Of a stretch of DNA of 64,000 bases, positions 21,602 to 30,458 are shown in pieces. Position 1 is the first letter of the stretch. The number at the start of each line of letters is the position of its first letter. The notes under the pieces were generated by a model that worked only from the letters and a program-made list of their open reading frames with translations, had not been told where the DNA came from and did no database searches. A program made the translations under genes and the position numbers. Source of the stretch: CADEEN01 sp963840805 (GTDB lineage: Bacteria > Pseudomonadota > Gammaproteobacteria > Burkholderiales > Burkholderiaceae_C); contig CAWJAJ010000011.1 of assembly GCA_963840805.1 (NCBI GenBank), forward strand, positions 372,001 through 436,000, given 5' to 3'.

Positions 21602-22046
21602 CGCCGGTTCTTCTGGTGCGAGAGTCGGCGCCGGGGTGCCCCGGCGGGCAGTCACTTTCTTTCTGGTGGCTCAGAAAGAAAGTAACCAAAGAAAGAACGC
21701 CTGAACACGTGCTCATTCACGCCTGCGGTCTCGATTGAAGCCCGTGTGTAGCCACAAGGCCTGACCCGGTACGGGCTCAAGTTGCGATTGCAGTGCGGCG
21801 CACCGCGCTTGGGCCACGACACAGGCCTGCGTGAGTACGGGTGGTTCAGTGCAAACGCACGAAAGCCCGGACATCCCCTGGGTGTGCGGGCGCACAGACG
21901 AGTCATCACGCACACCAACACAAAAATTCGTATTGGGCTCTTTCTCTTTGGTTACTTTCTCTTTGAGCCAGCAAAGAGTTCCGAAGCGAAAGTGACTGCC
22001 AGCCGGGGCACTCCCGGCGCCGACTCGGCACGAGAAGAACCCCGCA
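21602..22046. repeat. large interspersed element with about 100-bp inverted arms
   Basis: This fills the gene-free gap between dedA and mutL. The left arm (about 21602-21696) and the reverse complement of the right arm (about 21938-22046) share GAGTCGGCGCCGGG, TGCCCCGGC, GGCAGTCACTTTC and GAAAGTAACCAAAGA in the same order. The 240-bp core between the arms is visibly less GC-rich than the flanking genes. Only short overlapping frames occur, none with a convincing start or family. The AAAGTAACCAAAGA motif resembles repeats I recall from Comamonadaceae and Xanthomonas genomes; that is memory, not a search. No transposase is present. Confidence 0.8.
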
Positions 22047-22071
22047 GCCGCAGGCTGCGACAATTGCAAAA

Positions 22072-23860
22072 ATGACTTCCGCACTGCTCGCCGAGCAAGC
22101 CAGCGCCAGGCGCCCGATCCGCGACCTGCCCGACGAACTGGTCAGCCAGATCGCCGCCGGCGAGGTCGTGGAGCGGCCGGCGTCGGTGGTGCGCGAGCTG
22201 GTCGACAACGCGCTCGATGCCGGCGCCTCGCAGGTCACCGTGAAACTGATGCGCCGGCGGCGTGCGCCAGATCGTCGTCGAGGACAACGGCATGGGTATC
22301 CCGCGCGGCGAACTGGCGCTGGCGCTGCGCCGCCACGCCACCAGCAAGATCGCCAGCCTGGCCGATCTCGAAGGGGTCGCGACGATGGGCTTTCGCGGCG
22401 AGGCGCTGGCGGCGATCGCCTCGGTGGCGGAGATGGCGCTGGCCAGCCGCACTGCCGACGCGCCCCACGCCACGCGGCTCGATGCCCGGAGCGGCGAGAC
22501 GGCGCCGACGGCACGCGCGGTCGGCACCACGGTCGACGTGCGTGAGCTGTTCTTCGCCACGCCGGCGCGGCGCAAGTTCCTGAAGACCGACGCCACCGAG
22601 CTGGCGCATTGCGTCGACGCCGTGCGCCGCCACGCGCTGGCGCGGCCGGACGTCGGCTTCGCGGTCTGGCACGACGGCCGCCTGGTGGCGCAGTGGCGCG
22701 CGGCCGCCGATGCGCAGGCGCGCCTGGCCGACGTGATGGGCGCGGAGTTCATCGCCGCCAGCGTCGCGGTGCTGGGCCAGGCCGGGCCGCTGCGGCTGCA
22801 CGGCCGCGTCGGCGTGCCGGATGCCGCGCGCGCCCGCGCCGACCAGCAGTACACCTACGTCAACGGCCGCTACGTGCGCGACCGCGGCGTCGCGCACGGC
22901 GTGCGCAGCGCGTTCGAGGACGTGCTGCACGGCGCGCGGCAGCCGGTGTACGTGCTGTTCATCGAGATCGACCCGCAGCGCGTCGACGTCAACGTGCACC
23001 CGACCAAGATCGAGGTGCGCTTTCGCGATGCCCGCGAGGTGCACCAGGCCGTACGCCATGCGGTCGAGAACGCGCTCGCGCCGCCGCGCGCCGCAGCGGT
23101 GGCTGCCGCGCCCGCAGCACCGTTGTCGTTGGCCGCAGCGCCGTGGCGCACGACGCCGGCCTTGCAGCCCGGCCTGGCGCTGCAGCACGCCGCGGCGCTG
23201 TATGCCCGCGAGGGTGCGCCACCACCGTATGCCATGCCGCCGCAGGCCGCTCAGCCGGCCACGGACCCTGCAGACGCATGGCCGCTCGGCCGCGCGTTGG
23301 CGCAGCTGGCCGGCGCCTACATCCTGGCCGAGAACAGCCAGGGCCTGGTGATCGTCGACATGCATGCGGCGCATGAGCGCATCGTCTACGAACGGCTCAA
23401 GCGCCAACTCGGTGCCGCCAGCCTCGAAACACAACCGCTGTTGATCCCGGCCGCCTTCGCCGCCTCGCTGGCCGAAGTGGCCACGGCCGAGGCGCATGCC
23501 GCGACGTTGTCGGCCCTCGGCCTGGAGGTCACGCCGCTGGCCAGCACCACGCTGGCGGTGCGCTCGCTGCCCGCAGCGTTGGCCGCCGCCGACCCAGTGG
23601 CGCTCGCGCGGTCGGTGCTCGCGGACCTGGCGCAACACGAAGCCAGCCGCGTCGTCGAGCGGGCGCGCGATGAATTGCTCTCGACGATGGCCTGCCACGC
23701 CGCGGTGCGCGCCAACCGGCGCCTGACGGAGGGCGAGATGAACGCCTTGCTGCGCGAAATGGAAGCCACCGAGCGCAGCGACCAGTGCAACCACGGCCGC
23801 CCGACCTGGCGCCAGGTGACGCTGAAGGAACTCGACGCCCTCTTCCTGCGCGGCCGCTGA
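22072..23860 (+). CDS. mutL: DNA mismatch repair protein MutL, one indel
   Basis: Mismatch-repair ATPase that couples MutS recognition to strand incision. N-terminal GHKL motifs are ELVDNALDAGAS and GFRGEALAAIASV. The C-terminal domain has DMHAAHERIVYE, which fits the DxHA(x)2E(x)4E metal motif of endonuclease-competent MutL proteins with Met in place of the usual Gln, as in Neisseria. The end motif CNHGRPTWRQV is typical. One extra C near 22255 shifts the frame at VKLM-AGGVRQIVVEDN. Length is about 595 residues. mutS begins at 63.7 kb in the same window. Confidence 0.95.
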
Positions 23861-23883
23861 TCGCCCAGGGCCGCGAGGGTCCG

Positions 23884-24948
23884 TCAGGCCACGCGACGCA
23901 GCGCCACCGGTGCGCTGCCGAGCGTGCCGCCGAACAGGTTCTTCGGATCCGCCAGGCGCGGCACGAGATCGATCTGCGTGCGCTCGCCGCGCTGTTCGCC
24001 GAGCAGCGCATGCAGGAAACGCAGCGACGAATAGTCCTCGAGCGCGAAGCCGACCGAATCGAACACCGTGACGTCCCGGGGCGTGACGCGGCCCGGCTTG
24101 TCGCCGCGCACGATGTCGGCGAACTCGGTCACTGCAAAGTCGGCATCGAGTTGCTGGATCTCGCCTTCGATGCGCGACTGCGGTTCGTACTCGACGACAA
24201 CGCGCGCGTCGGGCCGCAACAGGATGTCGGCGTGCAGTTCGGTCTTGCCCGGGCAGTCGCCGCCGACGGCATTCAGGTGCATGCCGGCCTCGATCATCGC
24301 CGGCTCGAGAATCACGGCATTGCGCTTGTCGGCGGTCACAGTGGTGACGATGTCGGCGCCGCGCACCGCCTGCGCCGTGCTCGTGCAGCGCACGACGCCC
24401 AAGTCGGCGAGCTCGGGCATCGCACGCAGGTTGCGCTCGAGCTTGGCCGTCGCCGTGGCGTCGACGTCGAACAGGCGCAGTTCGCGAATGCCCAGCATGC
24501 GGTGGAAGGCGATGGCCTGGAACTCGCTCTGCGCGCCGTTGCCGATCAGCGCCATCACGCGGCTGTCGGGCCGCGCCAGATGCCTGGCGGCCAACGCCGA
24601 CATCGCCGCGGTGCGCAGCGCGGTGGTCACGGTCAACTCCGACAACAGCAGCGGGTAGCCGGTGTCGACGTCGGCCAGTACCCCGAACGCAGTGACGGTG
24701 AGCAGCCCGGCCGCGGTGTTCTTCGGGTGGCCGTTGACGTATTTGAAGGAGTAGAAGCGGCCGTCGCTGGTCGGCATCAGCTCGATCACGCCGTCGTCGG
24801 AGTGGCTCGCCACGCGCGCCGATTTCTCGAACTCGGCCCAACGACGGTAATCCGCCTCGATCTCGCCGGCCAGGCGTTCGATGAAGCGGGCCACGCCCTG
24901 CGTGTGGACCAGCCGCTGAATGTCGGCAACGCCGATGTAATCGACCAC
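23884..24948 (-). CDS. ornithine cyclodeaminase family protein
   Basis: Mu-crystallin/OCD fold NAD-dependent enzyme; true OCDs convert L-ornithine to proline and ammonia. The protein has 354 intact residues. The Rossmann segment is VMALIGNGAQSEFQAIAFHR; downstream are DIVTTVTADK, GMHLNAVGGDCPGKTEL and VVVEYEPQSRIEGE. The length and the last motif fit the OCD subgroup better than alanine dehydrogenase or lysine-related relatives. It is divergent from an Lrp/AsnC regulator across 134 bp, the classical arrangement for a self-contained amino-acid catabolic unit. Confidence 0.88.
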   Translation of the reverse strand: MVDYIGVADIQRLVHTQGVARFIERLAGEIEADYRRWAEFEKSARVASHSDDGVIELMPTSDGRFYSFKYVNGHPKNTAAGLLTVTAFGVLADVDTGYPLLLSELTVTTALRTAAMSALAARHLARPDSRVMALIGNGAQSEFQAIAFHRMLGIRELRLFDVDATATAKLERNLRAMPELADLGVVRCTSTAQAVRGADIVTTVTADKRNAVILEPAMIEAGMHLNAVGGDCPGKTELHADILLRPDARVVVEYEPQSRIEGEIQQLDADFAVTEFADIVRGDKPGRVTPRDVTVFDSVGFALEDYSSLRFLHALLGEQRGERTQIDLVPRLADPKNLFGGTLGSAPVALRRVA

Positions 24949-25039
24949 GTGTCTGTCTCCAAATTGTCGTTATGGAGATTGTCCGAGGCCTCGGAGCTAA
25001 ACAAAAGCCAACATCCTGTTCAGATCGTCATCTTCCTTG

Positions 25040-25059
25040 GACATAATGTCATTCGACAT
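25040..25059. promoter_or_regulatory. overlapping inverted repeats in the ocd/Lrp divergent promoter region
   Basis: GACATAATGTC (25040-25050) and ATGTCATTCGACAT (25046-25059) are overlapping dyads sharing ATGTC, 24 bp before the regulator start. This is a plausible operator for the Lrp-type protein, which would control itself and the divergent ornithine cyclodeaminase. The spacing to a -10 element cannot be fixed by eye. Confidence 0.5.
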
Positions 25060-25082
25060 TGCCACTTAGCTCACTTCACCCG

Positions 25083-25505
25083 ATGGACGACACCGACCAG
25101 CAATTGATCGCTCTGCTGCGTGCAAACGCCCGCGCGCCGGTCGCTGCGCTCGCCAAACAGCTCAAGGTGGCCCGAGGCACGGTGCAGAACCGGCTGGCCA
25201 AGCTGGAAGCCGCGGGCACGATCGCCGGCTACACCGTGCGCCTGAAGCCGCAGTCCGAGGAACACCGCATCCGCGCACTGACCACCATTGCCGTCGAAGG
25301 CAACCGCGGCGAGGCGGTGCTGCGGGCACTGCGCGGCGACCCCGCGGTCGAAGCACTGCACACCACCAACGGCCGCTGGGACATCGTGGCCGAGTTGCGG
25401 GCCGAGAACCTGGAGGCGTTCGACCGCGTGCTCGGCCGCATCCGCCTGATCGACGGCATCGCCAGCACCGAAACCAGCTTGCTGCTTTCGACTCACAAGC
25501 TGTGA
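25083..25505 (+). CDS. Lrp/AsnC family transcriptional regulator
   Basis: Small regulator of 140 residues. Residues 1-60 form an AsnC-type helix-turn-helix (DDTDQQLIALLRANARAPVA, RGTVQNRLAKLEAAGTIAGY); the rest is the RAM ligand-binding domain. ATG at 25083 begins exactly at the family N-terminus MDDTDQQLI; an earlier in-frame start adds eight unconserved residues. Divergence from ornithine cyclodeaminase suggests control of ornithine or arginine breakdown. The ligand is inferred from context only. Confidence 0.92.
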   Translation: MDDTDQQLIALLRANARAPVAALAKQLKVARGTVQNRLAKLEAAGTIAGYTVRLKPQSEEHRIRALTTIAVEGNRGEAVLRALRGDPAVEALHTTNGRWDIVAELRAENLEAFDRVLGRIRLIDGIASTETSLLLSTHKL

Positions 25506-25545
25506 CCCGGCCCACCGCGGCCACCCTTGTGCGAGCATCGAGCCC

Positions 25546-26421
25546 ATGTCGAACATGAACCACCCGCGCCCGTGGCGACGCGCCAGCGTCGCAGCGGCGG
25601 CCTTCATGCTGGCGCTGGCCGGCTGTACCACGCTCGACGAAAAGCAGCGCGAATGGATCTTCCAGCCGAGCGACCGCACCTGGTCCGGCGGCGCGTCGGC
25701 GGCCGAAGGCATGAGCGAGGTCTGGATCGAATTCGCCTCGCGCGAGGCCGATGCGGCGCCCGTCAAACTGCACGGCCTGTGGCTGGCGCAGGCCCGTGCC
25801 GACGCGCCGGTGCTGCTGTACCTGCACGGTGCGCGCTGGGATGTCCGCTCCAGTGCCCACCGCATGCGCCGCATGCACCAACTCGGCTTCTCGGTGCTGG
25901 GCATCGACTACCGTGGCTTCGGGCGCAGCACGCCGGTGCTGCCGTCGGAGACGCTGGCCCACGAGGACGCGCTGGCGGCCTGGCACTGGCTGGCGGCGCA
26001 GCACCCGCGGGCCCAGCGCTACCTGTTCGGCCATTCGCTCGGCGGCGCCATCGCGGTGCGACTGGCAGGCGAGGTCGACGATGCCGCGGGGCTGATCGTC
26101 GAAGGCAGCTTCCCGTCGATCCCCGAGGTCGTGAAGACCATGAAGTGGGGCTGGCTGCCGGTCACGCCGCTGATCACGCAGCGCTTCGACGCCGGCGCCT
26201 ATATCGAGCGCGTCAAGGCGCCGCTGCTGGTGGTGCACGGCAGCGAAGACCGGCTGATCCAGCCGACGCTCGGCCGTGCGTTGTACGAGCGCGCCCGCGA
26301 ACCCAAACGCTTCGTGCTCGTCGAGGGCGGCACGCACCACAACACCAATGCCGTCGGCCACGAGGCCTACCGCGAAGCGCTCTCCGAGCTGTTCGGCTTG
26401 AGCGCAGTGAACAGACCATGA
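25546..26421 (+). CDS. alpha/beta hydrolase lipoprotein
   Basis: Predicted lipid-anchored serine hydrolase, 291 residues. A lipobox LALAGC follows an Arg-rich, hydrophobic leader, so Cys25 would be acylated and the protein held in the envelope. The nucleophile elbow is GHSLGG; the acid lies around HGSEDRLIQ and the His in GGTHHNTN. The fold resembles the BEM46/YfhR-like hydrolases. The substrate is unknown. Its stop overlaps the start of the pseudouridine synthase gene (ATGA), so the two may be co-translated although their functions seem unrelated. Confidence 0.88.
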   Translation: MSNMNHPRPWRRASVAAAAFMLALAGCTTLDEKQREWIFQPSDRTWSGGASAAEGMSEVWIEFASREADAAPVKLHGLWLAQARADAPVLLYLHGARWDVRSSAHRMRRMHQLGFSVLGIDYRGFGRSTPVLPSETLAHEDALAAWHWLAAQHPRAQRYLFGHSLGGAIAVRLAGEVDDAAGLIVEGSFPSIPEVVKTMKWGWLPVTPLITQRFDAGAYIERVKAPLLVVHGSEDRLIQPTLGRALYERAREPKRFVLVEGGTHHNTNAVGHEAYREALSELFGLSAVNRP

Positions 26422-27635
26422 CGACACTGAAACTGAAGAAAGACAAGCCGGCATCGACGCGGCAACGCGCCGAACCACGCGGCCCGGTACGCGGCGTTGC
26501 CGCGCCGCGCAAGCAGAGGACGCTGGCCGAGGCACAGGCCGAGCGCGCCGCGCGGGCCGAACGCGCCGCGCAGGACCGTCGTGCGGCACCCGAGCCCGGC
26601 GCACCGCGCGATCGACCACCACGACGCGAAGCGCCACGCGATGCACCGCCGCGCGGTACCGCGCCGGCGAGAAGCGCGCCGCCGCCCCGATCCGGTGACG
26701 CGCCGCCTCGGCGAGAGCGTGCGGCCCCGGCCCGGCACCCGCCGCGAGGCGACGCGCCGGCGCGGCCGGACCGCGACGCACCCCCCCGGCGGGACCGGCC
26801 CTCGACGACGCGCGCTGCACCACCGCCGCGCCGCGAGCCCTCGCCACGCGCGGTACCGCCGCCGCGGCGCGAGTTGCATCCGGCCACCGTTGCGGTGCGC
26901 GAGGGCGACCGCCTGTCCAAGCGCATGACGGCGATGGGCCTGGCCTCGCGCCGCGAGGCCGACGACTGGATCGCCGCCGGCTGGGTGCGGGTCGACGGCA
27001 AGGTCGCGGTGCTGGGCCAGCGCATCGGCCCCGATGCCCGCATCGACATCGACCCGCGCGCACGCAACGAGCAGTCGCGCCGCGTCACGATCCTGCTCAA
27101 CAAGCCGATCGGCTACGTCAGCGGCCAGGCCGAAGACGGCCACGAACCGGCCGTGGTGCTGGTCAAGCCGGAGAACCGCTGGGCCGACGACCGCGGCATT
27201 GCCTACCAGGCCGGCCACCTGCGCCACCTGGCACCGGCCGGGCGCCTGGACATCGATTCGGTGGGCCTGCTGGTGCTGACGCAGGACGGCCGCATCGCCA
27301 AGGCCTTGATCGGCGAGGACTCGCGCATCGAGAAGGAGTACCTGGTGCGCGTGCGTCGCACGCAACCGGGCCCGCTGCCGGAGCACGAGTTGGCGCTGCT
27401 CGAACATGGCCTCAGCCTCGACGAGCGGCCGCTCAAGCCGGCCAAGGTCAGCTGGGCCAACGAAGACCAGTTGCGCTTCGTGCTGCGCGAAGGCCGCAAG
27501 CGCCAGATCCGCCGCATGTGCGAGCTGGTCGGCCTCGAGGTGCTGGGCTTGAAGCGCGTGCGCATCGGCAGCGTCGCACTCGGCAAGCTGCCGCCGGGGC
27601 AGTGGCGCTACCTGCGCGACGACGAGTCGTTCTGA
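26418..27635 (+). CDS. RsuA/RluF-type pseudouridine synthase with long Arg/Pro-rich N-terminal tail
   Basis: RNA pseudouridine synthase of 405 residues. The first about 160 residues are a low-complexity tail dominated by Arg, Pro and Ala with repeated PPRR-like units. Then comes an S4 RNA-binding domain (LSKRMTAMGLASRREADDWI) and the catalytic domain with GRLDIDSVGLLVLTQDG, Asp being the catalytic residue, and EGRKRQIRRMCELVGLEV. The core resembles RluF or RluB; the target uridine cannot be fixed. ATG at 26418 overlaps the previous stop. The tail is probably disordered and RNA-binding by composition, which is inference. Confidence 0.88.
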   Translation: MTTLKLKKDKPASTRQRAEPRGPVRGVAAPRKQRTLAEAQAERAARAERAAQDRRAAPEPGAPRDRPPRREAPRDAPPRGTAPARSAPPPRSGDAPPRRERAAPARHPPRGDAPARPDRDAPPRRDRPSTTRAAPPPRREPSPRAVPPPRRELHPATVAVREGDRLSKRMTAMGLASRREADDWIAAGWVRVDGKVAVLGQRIGPDARIDIDPRARNEQSRRVTILLNKPIGYVSGQAEDGHEPAVVLVKPENRWADDRGIAYQAGHLRHLAPAGRLDIDSVGLLVLTQDGRIAKALIGEDSRIEKEYLVRVRRTQPGPLPEHELALLEHGLSLDERPLKPAKVSWANEDQLRFVLREGRKRQIRRMCELVGLEVLGLKRVRIGSVALGKLPPGQWRYLRDDESF

Positions 27636-27660
27636 TCGCGCGGCGGGATGCGGCTGGCGG

Positions 27661-28620
27661 TCATTGTTGCCGCGTCCGCGCCAGCAGCGCGGCGGCCGCT
27701 TGCGCCCACTGCGGCTCGGCAACCTGGGCCCGCACCAGCGCGCGCTCGGCAGCGGCCTGCGCGCCTTCGCGCTGGCCCAGGCGCAGACGCACGACGGCCA
27801 GGTTGTGCCAGGCGGCCGCACTGTCGTGCAACGCCGCCTCGCGCTCGAAAGCACGCGCGGCGCCCGCAGCATCGCCGGCCGCAAAACGGGCATTGCCCTG
27901 GCCCAGCCCGGCCAGCGCATTGCGCGGCCAGCGCTCGACGAGGCTGTCGTAGGCGCGCAGCGCCTGCTGCGGCGGCGCCACGCGCTCGAAAGCGATCGCG
28001 GCCTGCACGCTGTCGGACTCGCTGGCCGTCGCGGGCAGGCCGCCCGGCGCCATCGCGACGAAGGCCCAGCGTGCGGCGCGAGCCCAGGTGCGTTCGAACA
28101 GCGCGAAGCCCATCGCCTCGCGCTCGGTGGTACCGCTGCGCAGCAGCACCTGGCGCTCGGCCACGTCGTAGCCGACGAGCACCGCATAGTGCCAGCGCGG
28201 CAACCAGTCGAGGCCGAGGTTCTGCAGCACCACCACCGGGTGGCCGGCAGCGACTTCGGCCAGCAGGTCGGCGAGTTGCGGTTGCAGCGGCACCGCCAGC
28301 GCCCCGAAGCGGCGTGCCGCCGCCAGCATCTCGGTCTGCAGCGCACCCTCGCGCGCCGGCAGGAACACCGCGTCGGCGAGTTGCTCGGGCGTGGCCGCGA
28401 GACGGGCATGCACCAGCACCGTCGCCAGTGCGGCCGGGCCGCAGTGGTACGGCGTCTGCGGAAAGAACGGCACCTCGCGCAACTCGGTGCGAGGCGCCAG
28501 GCCGGGCGGCGGCGCCGTGGTGATCGCCGCGCTCTGCGGCGGCTCGGCGAACACCGCACAGCCGCTGGCGAGCGCCGACGCGGCCGTACCGAGCAGCCAG
28601 GCCCGCCGCTGCAGGGGCAT
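27661..28620 (-). CDS. PA2778 family cysteine peptidase (C39-like) with TPR region
   Basis: Predicted envelope lipoprotein of 319 residues. The leader ends with a lipobox (ALASGC). A papain-like C39 domain follows: Cys in QTPYHCGPAAL and His in PRWHYAVLVGYD. The C-terminal third is helical, tetratricopeptide-like (NALAGLGQGNARFAAGDAAG, AAWHNLAVVRLRLGQ). This architecture is that of P. aeruginosa PA2778. It is followed upstream on the same strand by the PA2779-type gene, as in pseudomonads. The biological substrate is unknown. Confidence 0.9.
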   Translation of the reverse strand: MPLQRRAWLLGTAASALASGCAVFAEPPQSAAITTAPPPGLAPRTELREVPFFPQTPYHCGPAALATVLVHARLAATPEQLADAVFLPAREGALQTEMLAAARRFGALAVPLQPQLADLLAEVAAGHPVVVLQNLGLDWLPRWHYAVLVGYDVAERQVLLRSGTTEREAMGFALFERTWARAARWAFVAMAPGGLPATASESDSVQAAIAFERVAPPQQALRAYDSLVERWPRNALAGLGQGNARFAAGDAAGAARAFEREAALHDSAAAWHNLAVVRLRLGQREGAQAAAERALVRAQVAEPQWAQAAAALLARTRQQ

Positions 28621-28654
28621 GGCGGTCAGGCCGCGCCGGGCCGCGTGCCCGCGA

Positions 28655-29056
28655 TCAGCGGATCGCCCGCGTGAACGGGAATACCTTCGTGAAGCCGAGG
28701 ATGTCGGTGATCAACAGCACCACGAAGATCGTGACGATGACACCGAGCACATCGCCACCGGCCGGGGCCTGGTCGATCTGGGCGGCCACCTGGGCGGCCT
28801 CGGCATCGGTCAGCGCAGCGACGCGGTCGCGCGCGGCATCGACGCTGACTCCACGCGCCTGCAGTGCAGCGACGACATCGGCGCGGCTCAGCGTTTGCTC
28901 GAGCAGCGCGCGGCCCGGCTGCGCGGCGGCCGCCTGCTCGGTGCCGATCAGCGCGGGGGCGGTGGCAGACGCGAGCGGCGCGGCCTGCGCCAGGCCGGCG
29001 AAGGACAGGCTCATCGCGACCAAAGTAGCCAGGGTGCGTCGGGTGCGGGTCGTCAT
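28655..29056 (-). CDS. PA2779 family membrane protein
   Basis: Small protein of 133 residues: signal peptide (LATLVAMSLSFAGLAQA), a helical middle with LSRADVVAALQARGVSVDAA, and one C-terminal transmembrane segment (VLGVIVTIFVVLLITDILG). ATG at 29056 was chosen because it opens the signal peptide; the longer open frame upstream has no hydrophobic leader. It is the conserved partner of the PA2778-type peptidase 35 bp downstream on the same strand. It may anchor or present itself to that peptidase; this is inference. Confidence 0.88.
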   Translation of the reverse strand: MTTRTRRTLATLVAMSLSFAGLAQAAPLASATAPALIGTEQAAAAQPGRALLEQTLSRADVVAALQARGVSVDAARDRVAALTDAEAAQVAAQIDQAPAGGDVLGVIVTIFVVLLITDILGFTKVFPFTRAIR

Positions 29057-29148
29057 GGACGGGTCTCCAGAAGTGGTTGCGCGGCCATGGTAACCCGGGC
29101 AAGACCGGCCCACGTATGGGGATGCAACCGGCTGGTACGCTCGCCCGC

Positions 29149-30400
29149 ATGACTGAAATGTCCGCTCGCAGCGACGGCTGCGCCGTCGCTGCGCCCTTGC
29201 CTGTGCTCGCGCCCGCCATGGCTGCGACCGCGCTGGCGCTGCTGCTGGGCCTGCAGCCGGTGATGACCGATCTGTACCTGCCGGCGCTGCCGCTGCTCGC
29301 GCGCGAGCTGGCCGCACCGATGAGCGCGACGCAGCTGACGATGTCGGCGCTGATCCTGGCCTTCGGGCTGTCGCAACTGGTGTGGGGGCCGGTCGCCGAC
29401 CGCTTCGGCCGCCGTCCGGTGTTGCTCGCCAGCCTGTCGCTGCTGGTGCTGGCCAGCATCGGTGCGAGCGTCGCGTCGCACATCGGCTGGCTGATCGTCT
29501 GGCGCGCCGCGCAGGGCGCAACAATGGCCGCCGCGGTGGTGTGCGCGCGCGCGATGGTGCGCGACCTCTACGAGCCGCACCAGGGCGCGCGCGTGATGTC
29601 GCTCGCCTTGTCGGGATTGGGCGTGCTGGCCATCGCCTCGCCGCTGCTCGGCGGCGCGCTGGCGATGGCGATGGGCTGGCGCAGCGCGCTCGCCGCGGTG
29701 GCCGGTTTCAGTGCCCTCGTCTTGGCCTACACCTGGTTCGCGGTGCCGGAAACCTTGCCCGTCCGCAACCCCCGTGCGCTGCACCTGCCGACGCTCGCCG
29801 GCAACGCCCGCACGCGTGCTGGGCCACCCGACCTTCCTCGCCTGGGCACTGCTGATCGCCGCCACCTACGGCGGCCTGTTCACGGTGCTGGCGGCTTCGT
29901 CGTTCACCTATATCGAGGTGCTCGGGTTGACGCCCGCGCAGTATGGGCTGGCGATGGCCTCGGGCTCATTGGCCTATCTCGTCGGCACCTTCTTCTGCCG
30001 CCGCTGGTTGCTGCGCGCGGGCCTGCTCGGCGCGGTGCGGCGCGGTGCGCTGTTCACGCTCGCCGGTGCACTGGGCATGGCACTGTGCGCGTTCGTGCCC
30101 GCGCTGGCCACGGTGCCGCTGGTGCTCGGATCGCAATGGCTGTTCGCGTTCGGGCACGGCATCCACCAGCCCTGCGGCCAGACCGGCGCCGTCGGGCCGT
30201 TCCCGCAGATGGCCGGCGTTGCCTCGGCGCTGGCCGGATGCCTGTTGGCCTTGACCGCGTTCGCGGTCGGCCTGTGGCTCGGCCAGGCGATGGATGGCAC
30301 GCTGCGGCCGATGGCGCTGGGGGTCGCGTTCTGGGGCATCGTCACCGCGGCCGTGGCCTGGACGCTGGTGCAGCGGCATGGCGCGCCGGCAAGGCCATGA
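29149..30400 (+). CDS. MFS multidrug exporter, Bcr/CflA type, one indel
   Basis: Twelve-helix drug:proton antiporter of the Bcr/CflA (DHA1) group. Diagnostic parts are QPVMTDLYLPALPLLARELA in helix 1 and the motif-A loop GPVADRFGRRPVLLAS. An extra base near 29812 splits it at NARTR/RVLGHPTFLAWALL; the second half continues to LVQRHGAPARP. Total about 416 residues. Start at 29149 or 29158 cannot be separated. It is divergent from the PA2779-type gene. Substrates are unknown; the family exports antibiotics and sulfonamides. Confidence 0.88.
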
Positions 30401-30458
30401 GCGCGCACGGCCGCTCCGAAGCGCTCATCCCGAAGCGCGTGACGCGGACGGTCGTCCG

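Noticed and set aside
21697..21937. Small protein genes in the core of the dedA/mutL repeat
   Set aside because: Short frames exist on both strands, but they overlap one another, lack Shine-Dalgarno sites and show no recognisable domain. They look like translated repeat sequence.
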